Source: Clostridia bacterium
GTDB taxonomy: Bacteria > Bacillota_A > Clostridia > Oscillospirales > Acutalibacteraceae
Direction of reading: 5' to 3'
DNA length: 7,247 nucleotides
Assembly (NCBI GenBank): GCA_017529165.1
Contig: JAFXNY010000054.1
Span: forward strand, 1-7,247
Made by a program: the position numbers and the translations under genes. Every line of letters begins with the position of its first letter. The stretch's first letter is position 1. This document shows, one piece after another, positions 1 through 6,938 of the stretch. The notes beneath the pieces were generated by a model, which saw only the letters and a list, made by a program, of their open reading frames with translations, ran no database searches and was not told the DNA's origin.

Positions 1-712
1 AATAGAAAATGTAACCGAAATTGCCGGCAGGGGAGTATCCGCACAAATAGGCGGAAAGACTGTTCTTGTAGGCAATGATAAGCTTATGAGTGATAACGGC
101 ATAGAGTATAAAGAATGTCACCATACAGGCACAATAGTGCATGTGGCGGTGGATGGTGAATACTTTGGTCACATCGTTATATCCGATACTATAAAACAAG
201 AGAGCCGTCAGGCTGTATCGGCGCTTAAAGCGGACGGTATAAAGTCGGTTATGTTAACGGGCGATACCGAGAAGCAGGCTATGAAAGTAGCAGAGGAATT
301 ATCTATTAAGGAATACTATGCCAACCTTTTACCTGCCGGAAAGGTGGAAAAACTCGAGGAGTTTTTAAGCGAAAAATCAAAGGTCGCCTTTGTGGGGGAC
401 GGTATAAACGACGCACCGGTTCTTGCAAGAGCTGATGTGGGAATAGCTATGGGGGCTTTAGGCAGTGATGCGGCAATAGAGGCGGCTGATGTTGTACTAA
501 TGGACGATAATCCGCAAAAAGTAAGCAAGGCTATTAGGATATCAAAAAAAGCGGCAAAAATAGTTTTAGAAAACATATATTTCTCGATTGGCGTTAAGAT
601 GATAATACTTATTCTGTCGGCTTTCGGTATAGGGAATATGTGGACGGCATCTTTTGCCGATGTAGGTGTTCTCGTAATAGCAGTGCTCAATGCAATAAGA
701 GCTATGAAATAA
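1..712 (+). CDS. P1B-type heavy-metal ATPase (Zn/Cd/Pb exporter), 5' end outside window
   Basis: This is the C-terminal 236 codons of a membrane ATPase that uses ATP to export divalent soft metals. The reading frame is open from base 2, so the gene starts upstream; the ATG at 86 is internal. Visible parts are the end of the nucleotide-binding domain (GRGV near 29-40, then VLVGN), the P-domain motif TGDT (257-268), the hinge motif GDGINDAP (395-418), and two last membrane helices. In those helices a lysine (596-598, IGVKM) and an aspartate (659-661, FADVG) match the metal-site Lys and Asp of Zn/Cd/Pb-type pumps such as ZntA and CadA. Copper pumps have different residues there, so Zn/Cd/Pb is the better guess. 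The phosphorylated DKTGT aspartate and the CPC motif would lie upstream and cannot be checked. No metal regulator gene is visible. I give no symbol because cadA, zntA and ziaA cannot be told apart here. Confidence 0.93.
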   Translation, partial: IENVTEIAGRGVSAQIGGKTVLVGNDKLMSDNGIEYKECHHTGTIVHVAVDGEYFGHIVISDTIKQESRQAVSALKADGIKSVMLTGDTEKQAMKVAEELSIKEYYANLLPAGKVEKLEEFLSEKSKVAFVGDGINDAPVLARADVGIAMGALGSDAAIEAADVVLMDDNPQKVSKAIRISKKAAKIVLENIYFSIGVKMIILILSAFGIGNMWTASFADVGVLVIAVLNAIRAMK

Positions 713-750
713 GCATTACATTCATAAAATAGAGTTAAATTGTATATTAT

Positions 751-804
751 AAACAAATGGTTTTCTGCAGAATGTATTTTTTGTAGAAAACTTTGTTTAT
801 TTTG
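751..804 (+). terminator. AT-rich hairpin with U-rich tail, probable terminator of the metal ATPase gene
   Basis: Bases 760-769 pair with 782-791 over ten positions (one G-U), closing a 12-base loop. Outside this, aaacaaa (751-757) pairs with tttgttt (792-798) after a two-base bulge. The inner stem is followed directly by tttgtttatttt, a U-rich tail, which is how an intrinsic terminator is built. The stem is poor in GC, so termination may be weak. The outer arms and the U-tail are the same bases, so either the long hairpin or the terminator form could exist. An operator role is possible but nothing else supports it. Confidence 0.5.
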
Positions 805-840
805 ACGAAAAATGTGAGGGATATAACTTATATATACTAC

Positions 841-869
841 TTGAAAAAAAGTTAATAATATAGTATTAT
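841..869 (+). promoter_or_regulatory. Sigma-A-type promoter for glgP and the GH13 gene
   Basis: TTGAAA (841-846) is separated by exactly 17 bases from TATTAT (864-869). Each box differs from consensus at one position. Transcription would begin near 875-877, giving a leader of about 24 bases before the glgP ATG. That leaves room for the Shine-Dalgarno but not for a riboswitch or attenuator. The surrounding DNA (820-885) is extremely AT-rich, which favours promoter function but also raises the chance of random matches. Confidence 0.65.
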
Positions 870-887
870 AAATATATATTATTTGAC

Positions 888-892
888 GGAGA
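888..892 (+). promoter_or_regulatory. Ribosome binding site deciding the glgP start
   Basis: GGAGA lies 7 bases before the ATG at 900, which is ideal spacing. It lies only 1 base before an in-frame GTG at 894, which therefore cannot use it. This supports starting glgP at 900. Confidence 0.8.
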
Positions 893-899
893 TGTGATT

Positions 900-3302
900 A
901 TGGCAAATTATACTGTTTCGGCTCTTAAAAGTGAAATAGAGCGTAAGCTTTCGCATAACTTCGGTGTAACACCGCAACAGGCATCAGATGAGATTTTTTA
1001 TAAAGCATGTGTGCTGGTAATAGTTGATATTATGCGCGAGTGTCGTGCAAAGTTCAGAGACCGTGTTGATGATACAAAGGCAAAGACTGTTTACTATCTC
1101 AGCATGGAGTTCCTTATGGGGCGGTCTTTAAAAAACAATTTGTTCAATTTGGGTCTTACCGATAATATGCGAAAGGCGCTTGCTTCTTACAAGGTGAGTC
1201 TTGATAACCTTTATGAGCTCGAACCGGATGCGGGTCTTGGCAACGGCGGACTTGGCCGCCTTGCCGCATGCTTCCTTGACAGCCTTTCTTACGGCGGATA
1301 TTCTGCCATGGGTTACTGCATTAAGTATGAGCTTGGCATATTCCGCCAAAAGTTAGTAGATGGTTGGCAAATGGAAATGCCCGATTTTTGGCTTCCCGGC
1401 GGTGAAGTTTGGCTTGAAGAGAGACCGTCTGCCGCAGTTGATGTTCATTTTGATGGATATGTTGACGATTGGTGGGATAACGGTTTCCACCATGTTGAAC
1501 ATAAAAATTATAATAGCGTGCGTGCCGTGCCTTATGACCTTAAGGTTGCCGGTAAGGATGGAAAGACCGTAGATGTTCTCAGACTTTGGAGCGCAGAGTG
1601 CAGAGATTTTGATATGTCTGCATTTAACGAGGGCGACTATGTAAGAGCACTTGAACAGCGTGCAATGGCTGAATCTATTTCAAAGATTTTATATCCTGCG
1701 GATAACCATATTGAGGGTAAGTCACTAAGACTTCGTCAGCAGTATTTTCTCGTATCGGCTTCAATTCAGGATATTTTGGCACGCCATATGCGGTTATATA
1801 ATACTCTTGATAATCTGCCACAAAAGGTTGCAATTCATATAAATGATACACATCCAACGCTTGCAATACCCGAAATGATGCGCTTACTTCTTGATGAGTG
1901 CGGATATTCTTGGGATAAGGCATGGGATATAATAAAAGGCACTTTTGCATATACAAATCATACTATTATGTCGGAAGCACTCGAGTGCTGGCAGATAGAT
2001 CTGTTCCGTGAGAGATTGCCTAGAATATATCAGATAGTTGCCGAAATTGATAGGCGTTACAGAGAAGAGGTTATAGTTAAAACGGGCGATTTTGCTCTTG
2101 CTGAGCGTACGGCTATTATATCAAACGGTGTTGTTCGTATGGCAAATCTCTGCGTTGCGGCAAGCCACTGTGTAAACGGTGTTTCAAAGCTCCACAGCGA
2201 TATAATAAAAGACGAATTATTTAACGATTACTACCGTATGACCCCAGAAAAGTTTACCAATGTAACAAACGGTATAGCACACAGGCGGTGGCTAAGCCAG
2301 GCAAACCCCGAATTATCTTCTCTTATAACAGAACTTATAGGTCCTGCATTTATTGATGATGCGTCTCATCTTGCCGAGCTTAAAAAGTTTGCCGATGATA
2401 AATCGGTACTTAAAAGACTGGGTGAAATAAAGTATAACAATAAAGTTCGCCTTGCAAACTATATCAAAGCTAACTGCGATACCGATTTTGACCCCGATAG
2501 TATAGTAGATATGCAGGTTAAAAGGCTTCACGAATACAAGCGCCAGCATATGAATGCACTTCATATTATAAGCGATTACCTGTATATAAAGAATAACCCG
2601 AATGCACCGTTTACACCTAAAACATATATTTTTGGCGCAAAGGCGGCGCCAGGTTATGCACTTGCTAAAGAGATAATTCAGATGATTTATACTCTCTCCC
2701 AGGTAATTAACAATGATAATGCGGTAAAGGATAAAATAAAAATTATTTTCCTTGAAGATTACCGTGTAACGCTTGCAGAGCTTATGATACCTGCGGCGGA
2801 AATCAGCGAGCAGATATCGCTTGCCTCTACCGAAGCGAGCGGTACAGGTAACATGAAGTTTATGATGAACGGCGCTATAACACTCGGTACTGAAGACGGC
2901 GCAAATGTTGAGATACACTCAGCAGTTGGGGATGATAACATATTCATTTTTGGTATGCGTACACCCGAAGTTTTGCAGATTGGAAAGCAGGGTTATTCTC
3001 CGATGCAGTATTATAATAACAACGCTGATTTGCGTGCGGCGGTTGACTTTATCGGCGCAGGCTTTGGCGGAAAGCGCTTTGATAATATATATAATATTCT
3101 TAAAAATGTTGACCATTATATGGCACTTGCCGATTTTGCGGACTATTGTGCCGCACAGAAAAGGGCTAGCGAAATCTATGGGGACAGGGATAAATGGAAC
3201 AAAATGTCGCTTATGAATATAGCAGGCTCCGGTATTTTTGCGGCTGACCGTTCAATCAAAGATTATGCAGAAAAAATCTGGAAAATTAAGCCGGTAAAAT
3301 AA
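900..3302 (+). CDS. glgP: Glycogen/alpha-glucan phosphorylase (GT35), complete
   Basis: This cytoplasmic PLP enzyme splits alpha-1,4 bonds at the non-reducing ends of glycogen or maltodextrin with phosphate, releasing glucose-1-phosphate. The 800-residue length fits bacterial phosphorylases (about 750-840). Family blocks run in order: YYLSMEFLMGRSL (near residue 65), GLGNGGLGRLAA (112-123), NDTHP (315-319), VTNGIAHRRWL, VKRLHEYKRQ (540-549, phosphate/PLP region), and EASGTGNMKF with the PLP-binding lysine at 653. The TEDGANVEI block follows. No frameshift or missing active-site block is apparent. The start is the ATG at 900, not the in-frame GTG at 894, because of Shine-Dalgarno spacing. The gene has its own promoter and is followed after one base by a GH13 gene, so both are probably on one mRNA. 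Glycogen versus maltodextrin preference (GlgP versus MalP) cannot be decided here; no synthesis gene (glgA, glgC, glgB) is in the window. Confidence 0.97.
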   Translation: MANYTVSALKSEIERKLSHNFGVTPQQASDEIFYKACVLVIVDIMRECRAKFRDRVDDTKAKTVYYLSMEFLMGRSLKNNLFNLGLTDNMRKALASYKVSLDNLYELEPDAGLGNGGLGRLAACFLDSLSYGGYSAMGYCIKYELGIFRQKLVDGWQMEMPDFWLPGGEVWLEERPSAAVDVHFDGYVDDWWDNGFHHVEHKNYNSVRAVPYDLKVAGKDGKTVDVLRLWSAECRDFDMSAFNEGDYVRALEQRAMAESISKILYPADNHIEGKSLRLRQQYFLVSASIQDILARHMRLYNTLDNLPQKVAIHINDTHPTLAIPEMMRLLLDECGYSWDKAWDIIKGTFAYTNHTIMSEALECWQIDLFRERLPRIYQIVAEIDRRYREEVIVKTGDFALAERTAIISNGVVRMANLCVAASHCVNGVSKLHSDIIKDELFNDYYRMTPEKFTNVTNGIAHRRWLSQANPELSSLITELIGPAFIDDASHLAELKKFADDKSVLKRLGEIKYNNKVRLANYIKANCDTDFDPDSIVDMQVKRLHEYKRQHMNALHIISDYLYIKNNPNAPFTPKTYIFGAKAAPGYALAKEIIQMIYTLSQVINNDNAVKDKIKIIFLEDYRVTLAELMIPAAEISEQISLASTEASGTGNMKFMMNGAITLGTEDGANVEIHSAVGDDNIFIFGMRTPEVLQIGKQGYSPMQYYNNNADLRAAVDFIGAGFGGKRFDNIYNILKNVDHYMALADFADYCAAQKRASEIYGDRDKWNKMSLMNIAGSGIFAADRSIKDYAEKIWKIKPVK

Positions 3303-3303
3303 T

Positions 3304-5160
3304 ATGGGATACTATCCTTTTAACTCACGAAATGACCTTTATAAAAAACCAATAGGTGCTCTTAAAGTGGGGGAAAAGTCGCTTATAAGACTTTTGCTCC
3401 ATAGAGACGCCGCCGTTTATGATGCGTTTTTGCGTATTAGCAGTGATAGTGACGGTGTTATTCACGAAATCGAGCTTACCCCCAGAGAATGGTTAGATGA
3501 TTACCGTTTTTACGACTGCGAGATTGCCCTTGATAACGGGCTATACTGGTATGATTTCAGATATACAAGTATGCACGGTCAGTTTTTCGTTGTAAAGGAA
3601 CAAAAGGGCAGGGGCATTGTATCCACCACAGAGGGTTCAAAGTGGCAGATTACGGTGTATGACGCCGAGTTTACTACTCCCGATTGGCTTAAAGGCGGTA
3701 TTATTTATCAGATTTTTCCGGATAGGTTTTACGCCTCAGGCAAAGAAAAAGACAATGTGCCCGAAGATAGATATTTATGTAGTGATTGGGGTAAACAGCC
3801 CGAATATCGCCAGATAGATAATAAATGTACGCTTTGTAATGACTATTACGGCGGCGACCTTAAAGGAATAGAAGAGAAACTCCCGTATCTTAAAGATTTG
3901 GGCGTTACCTGCATTTACTTAAACCCCATTTTCGAGGCTCACTCAAACCACCGCTATAATACGGCGGACTATATGAAAATCGATAGCCTTTTAGGCGATG
4001 AGGCTGCCCTTAAAAGCCTTATAAAATCTGCTAAACGGCATGGTATCGGTATAGTGCTTGACGGCGTTTTCTCTCATACCGGAGACGATAGCATTTATTT
4101 TAACCGTTTGGGCCGTTACGGAAAAGGCGGTGCCTATAACGATTTTGGAAGCGAATACCACCATTGGTATAAGTTTAACAGTTTCCCCGATGATTATGCG
4201 GCGTGGTGGGGCGTGCCTTCACTTCCCGAAACAGATGAGGAAAACGAGTCCTTTAGTGAGTTTATTACAGGTAAAGACGGCGTTATAAGGCATTGGCTAA
4301 GACTTGGAATTATGGGTTGGCGGCTTGATGTTGCAGATGAGTTGCCCGATAGCTTTTTAGATAGAATAAGGAATGCCTTAAAAGCCGAAAACCCTGAGGC
4401 TTTTTTGCTTGGTGAAGTTTGGGAGGATGCAAGTAATAAAATAAGCTATGGAGCGCGCCGGAGATTCTTGCGTGGCAGACAACTCGATAGCGTTATGAAT
4501 TATGTTTTTGCCAATGCGATAATTAGTTTTTTAAGAAACTCTGATGCAAATCGTTTGTGTGAGTCTGTCGAGGAAGTAATGGAAAACTACCCAAGAGAGA
4601 CTGTTCAGCTTTTGATGAACCATATCGGCACCCACGATACCGCAAGGGCAATTACAATGCTCGGCAGGGCGGACGACTATATAGGCGACCGTGCTTGGCA
4701 GTCAAAGTACAGACTATCGTCCGAAGAAAAGGAAACAGGTATAAAAAGACTTAAAATTGCGGCTGTACTTCAATATACACTTCCCGGTGTACCGTCACTC
4801 TTTTACGGTGACGAGGCAGGAATAGAGGGCTTTGGCGACCCGTTTTGCAGGGCAACATACCCTTGGGGGAGTGAAAACACCGAGCTTATAGAGTTTTATA
4901 AAGCGCTAGGAAAAACCAGAACAAAGGCTAAAGCGCTTAAAAAAGGTGACTTTAATGCGCACACAGCAGAAAATGATGTTTTTGCATTCCTAAGGCGAGA
5001 CGGTAAGCATAGCGTGTTTGTTGCCGTAAACCGAGGCGAAAACGAAACAGAAATACCATTACCTCAAGATTTTTTATCGGCAAAGTCGGTATTCGGAACT
5101 AAACCTACAGGTGATAAGTTAACTTTACCGCCTTTCGGTTATTCAATTATTACAATATAA
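3304..5160 (+). CDS. Cytoplasmic GH13 alpha-glycosidase (neopullulanase/cyclomaltodextrinase-like)
   Basis: This is a 618-residue alpha-amylase superfamily hydrolase of alpha-glucans. Residues 1 to about 120 form a beta-rich N-terminal module. The catalytic barrel runs from about 127 to 525 and a beta domain closes the C-terminus. Barrel signatures are GGDLKGI (183-189), SNHRYNTADY (214-223), region I DGVFSH (253-258), nucleophile Asp342 in GWRLDVADELP, acid/base Glu371 in LGEVWEDAS, and transition-state Asp445 in GTHDTAR. All three catalytic carboxylates are present. There is no signal peptide or membrane segment, so it should act in the cytoplasm. The start is one base after the glgP stop and lacks a good Shine-Dalgarno, which suggests translational coupling. 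With the phosphorylase it probably completes dextrin breakdown. The exact activity (neopullulanase, maltogenic, cyclodextrin or alpha-glucosidase) is not readable from motifs; the type I pullulanase YNWGY signature is absent. Cysteines at 159, 175 and 178 sit in a loop just before GGDLKGI. Confidence 0.93.
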   Translation: MGYYPFNSRNDLYKKPIGALKVGEKSLIRLLLHRDAAVYDAFLRISSDSDGVIHEIELTPREWLDDYRFYDCEIALDNGLYWYDFRYTSMHGQFFVVKEQKGRGIVSTTEGSKWQITVYDAEFTTPDWLKGGIIYQIFPDRFYASGKEKDNVPEDRYLCSDWGKQPEYRQIDNKCTLCNDYYGGDLKGIEEKLPYLKDLGVTCIYLNPIFEAHSNHRYNTADYMKIDSLLGDEAALKSLIKSAKRHGIGIVLDGVFSHTGDDSIYFNRLGRYGKGGAYNDFGSEYHHWYKFNSFPDDYAAWWGVPSLPETDEENESFSEFITGKDGVIRHWLRLGIMGWRLDVADELPDSFLDRIRNALKAENPEAFLLGEVWEDASNKISYGARRRFLRGRQLDSVMNYVFANAIISFLRNSDANRLCESVEEVMENYPRETVQLLMNHIGTHDTARAITMLGRADDYIGDRAWQSKYRLSSEEKETGIKRLKIAAVLQYTLPGVPSLFYGDEAGIEGFGDPFCRATYPWGSENTELIEFYKALGKTRTKAKALKKGDFNAHTAENDVFAFLRRDGKHSVFVAVNRGENETEIPLPQDFLSAKSVFGTKPTGDKLTLPPFGYSIITI

Positions 5161-5200
5161 AAAAGTGCCGCAGGCTAAAGCCTGCGGCACAAACTTTATT
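5159..5200. terminator. Bidirectional intrinsic terminator between converging operons
   Basis: GTGCCGCAGGCT (5165-5176) and AGCCTGCGGCAC (5179-5190) are perfect inverted repeats, giving a strong GC-rich stem with a very tight loop. Six A bases at 5159-5164 become a U-tract for minus-strand transcripts. Plus-strand transcripts get aaactttatt after the stem, a weaker U-rich tail. The A-run overlaps the stop codon of the GH13 gene, and the minus-strand PAP2 gene ends at 5199, so one hairpin serves both. Confidence 0.92.
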
Positions 5201-5843
5201 ATTGTTTAATAAATGCTCTAAAAAGCGATAGCAAACAAACCGAAAGAATTATCCCTCCTAAAATGTCTGTAAACCAATGTACGCCCGATAAAAAGCGGCC
5301 GATAACCGTTACTACCGCCAAAATAGCACAGGCGGCTTTTATTATATTTCGTGCTGTTAAGTTTTCAACATATTTATTTATTATCATAATTATACTCACG
5401 GCAATCACTACTGCGAGCACGGTGTGGGAGGACGGAAAAGACGCTTCAGGTGCGCTATCGCCTGCCAAAATCAAAGGTCGGTAGTTTATTATTACCTTTT
5501 CAAAAAACACATAAACAATGCCGAGCGTTATGTATAGTCCTCCGAGGGATAGAATTTCTCTGTCAACCTTTAATACGCTTTTTCTCTTTATTAGCTGAAC
5601 AAGACCGATAACCGCAAAAATGCCTCCTGCGGCAATTGAAATAAGCCCTGTTACTTCTGTTAACTTATACCAAACCATATTTGTGCCTAAAAAAGCTTTT
5701 ACGGCACTGTTTAGGTGGTACAGCCCTATTTCGGTATCGCCTACGCCTGTCGGTAGTACATCAATGGTTTTAATAAGAATTATTAAGACTATAAACAGCA
5801 TAAACGAAATAATAGGTAATATATATTTAGATTTGCTTTTCAT
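5199..5843 (-). CDS. PAP2-superfamily integral membrane phosphatase
   Basis: This 214-residue protein has about six hydrophobic segments (near 8-28, 62-84, 98-114, 142-157, 166-185 and 193-210), as expected for PAP2 lipid phosphatases. These remove phosphate from lipids such as phosphatidate, phosphatidylglycerophosphate or undecaprenyl pyrophosphate at the outer membrane face. The three motifs are present in modified form: NYRP (Arg122-Pro123), PSSH (137-140, catalytic His140), and GRFLSGVHWFTD (Arg183, His189 nucleophile, Asp193). The expected C1 lysine position holds Glu115, with Lys116 next to it, and C3 begins GR rather than SR. A strong Shine-Dalgarno (aaaggaga, bases 5851-5858) lies 7 bases before the ATG, inside the end of the EEP gene, whose stop is 3 bases away. 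It is the last gene of the minus-strand operon. The substrate is unknown; catalysis is likely because the histidines and aspartate remain. Confidence 0.9.
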   Translation of the reverse strand: MKSKSKYILPIISFMLFIVLIILIKTIDVLPTGVGDTEIGLYHLNSAVKAFLGTNMVWYKLTEVTGLISIAAGGIFAVIGLVQLIKRKSVLKVDREILSLGGLYITLGIVYVFFEKVIINYRPLILAGDSAPEASFPSSHTVLAVVIAVSIIMIINKYVENLTARNIIKAACAILAVVTVIGRFLSGVHWFTDILGGIILSVCLLSLFRAFIKQ

Positions 5844-5858
5844 ATATTATTCTCCTTT
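5844..5858 (-). promoter_or_regulatory. Ribosome binding site of PAP2 gene embedded in EEP C-terminal codons
   Basis: aaaggaga (read on the minus strand, 5851-5858) encodes the final Lys-Gly-Glu of the EEP protein just before its TAA. It sits 7 bases before the PAP2 ATG. Ribosomes ending the EEP gene would stop on or next to this site, so the two genes are likely to be translationally coupled. Confidence 0.85.
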
Positions 5859-6938
5859 AAGTGTAGCTTTAAGTAGTACGGGGTTGTGGTCGCTAAATAC
5901 AAAATCAAGGTTTTGTGTTTCGAGCATACTAACTTCTATGTTTTGTGATACTATAAAGCCGTCTATTAAATAGTATTGGAAAGTGCTTTTATCAGCATCC
6001 TTGTATGCTTTATCAAGGCTTCGACAGCTCGGCACGCTTTCGTCCATTAAGAAAGTAAAGCCGTCACCAAATGCACTTACATCAATTTCACCCGGCGCCC
6101 ACATACCTTCATTTATCGGATAGGCGTTTTTGTCTTTGTTTGAGAAAATCTGGTTAAAATCTCCGCCGGCTATTACATAATTGCCTTTATCGGTTTCGGT
6201 TTTAAGAAGATTTGCTAACATCTTTGTTTGGGCTATTTTGCCCTCGCCGCTATCGTACGCCTCAAGGTGAAGATTAAAAAGCACAAGCTCTTTATCGTTG
6301 TTTTCTATCGGCAGGCGGGAAATCATTACGCACCGCTTTAAGTTTGCCATACGCATAGGCCACGAAAAAGGAATAGGCAATTGCACACGCTCGGCAGATT
6401 TTACCCCGAATACACTTGCCGTGGCAAGCCCCGAATCAACCTTTCCTATCGGCGGTATCGGATGTGGCAGGAACGCTACCTTAAAATTGTTTGCAAAAGA
6501 AAAATCATACTCATTAAGATTTTTCATAAACTTTTCATATTCATTTATATGGTGACTTCTTGAAGAGTTTTTATCTATTTCTTGAAAGAAAACAACATCT
6601 GGGTTGATATCCTTTACGGTTTTAAGTATTCCGCCAAGATTTTCGTTTACCCGTGTTTTATCGGCGGTGTTAACACTCTTTCCGCCGTCCATAAAGAAAT
6701 CGGCATTGTCACCTAATGCGCCGTAACCGATATTAAAGGTTAAAACCGATATTTCTTCGTTTAGTTTTAGCGTTTTTTTAGGCGAGCCGGTAACCTCTAC
6801 AGTTTCTCTGTCTTTCGGCTTGTATTCGGTAACCGATAGAAAGCCTATCATACCGCCAAGCAGTAAAACTACCGCCAGCACAAATATAACAGCTACCCTG
6901 AGAATACTAAAAATCAGACCGTGTTTTTTACTTAACAT
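5847..6938 (-). CDS. Membrane-anchored endonuclease/exonuclease/phosphatase (EEP) family hydrolase
   Basis: This 363-residue enzyme has a DNase I-like fold that hydrolyses phosphoesters with a divalent metal. A short basic N-terminus (KKH) and one hydrophobic helix (about 11-34) would anchor it, with the catalytic domain (about 60-360) probably outside the membrane. Visible fold residues are Asn69 (TFNIG), Glu120 (FFQEID, metal ligand), His224 (NLHLEA), Asp260 and Asn262 (GGDFNQ), Asp326 (IDGFIV), and Asp350-His351 (SDHNPV). All core catalytic positions are kept. Extra conserved-looking blocks are GYGALGDNADFFMDGGK (71-87), NSSRSH (124-129) and FLPHPIPPIGK (156-166), which I associate with Clostridial members of unknown substrate. 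The anchor argues against DNA repair; phospholipid or phosphodiester envelope polymers fit better. The ATG at 6936-6938 has aaaggaag (6944-6951) 5 bases upstream, and the upstream gene stops one base before it. Confidence 0.92.
   Translation of the reverse strand: MLSKKHGLIFSILRVAVIFVLAVVLLLGGMIGFLSVTEYKPKDRETVEVTGSPKKTLKLNEEISVLTFNIGYGALGDNADFFMDGGKSVNTADKTRVNENLGGILKTVKDINPDVVFFQEIDKNSSRSHHINEYEKFMKNLNEYDFSFANNFKVAFLPHPIPPIGKVDSGLATASVFGVKSAERVQLPIPFSWPMRMANLKRCVMISRLPIENNDKELVLFNLHLEAYDSGEGKIAQTKMLANLLKTETDKGNYVIAGGDFNQIFSNKDKNAYPINEGMWAPGEIDVSAFGDGFTFLMDESVPSCRSLDKAYKDADKSTFQYYLIDGFIVSQNIEVSMLETQNLDFVFSDHNPVLLKATLKGE

Noticed and set aside
86..88. ATG at 86 as the true start of the ATPase gene
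   Set aside because: The same frame is open back to base 2 and encodes typical ATPase N-domain sequence, so the gene continues upstream of the window.
316..756. 146-codon minus-strand open frame over the ATPase 3' end
   Set aside because: It is antisense to GDGINDAP and the last membrane helices and has no family resemblance.
802..827. Second promoter using TTGACG (802-807) and TATAAC (822-827)
   Set aside because: The spacer is only 14 bases; the TTGAAA/TATTAT pair at 841-869 with 17 bases is much better.
855..869. ATAATA-TAG-TATTAT dyad over the -10 box as an operator
   Set aside because: It is pure low-complexity AT sequence in an AT-rich stretch, expected by chance.
894..899. In-frame GTG at 894 as the glgP start
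   Set aside because: The Shine-Dalgarno at 888-892 is only 1 base away, too close; the ATG at 900 has 7-base spacing.
2313..2918. 201-codon minus-strand open frame inside glgP
   Set aside because: It is antisense to highly conserved phosphorylase motifs, including the PLP lysine region, with a cysteine-rich nonsense composition and no ribosome binding support.
1..3302. Functional link between metal ATPase and glycogen phosphorylase
   Set aside because: A probable terminator and a separate promoter lie between them; the adjacency is most likely incidental.
3304..5160. GH13 protein as a secreted amylase or type I pullulanase
   Set aside because: There is no signal peptide or cell-wall anchor, and the pullulanase YNWGY signature is absent.
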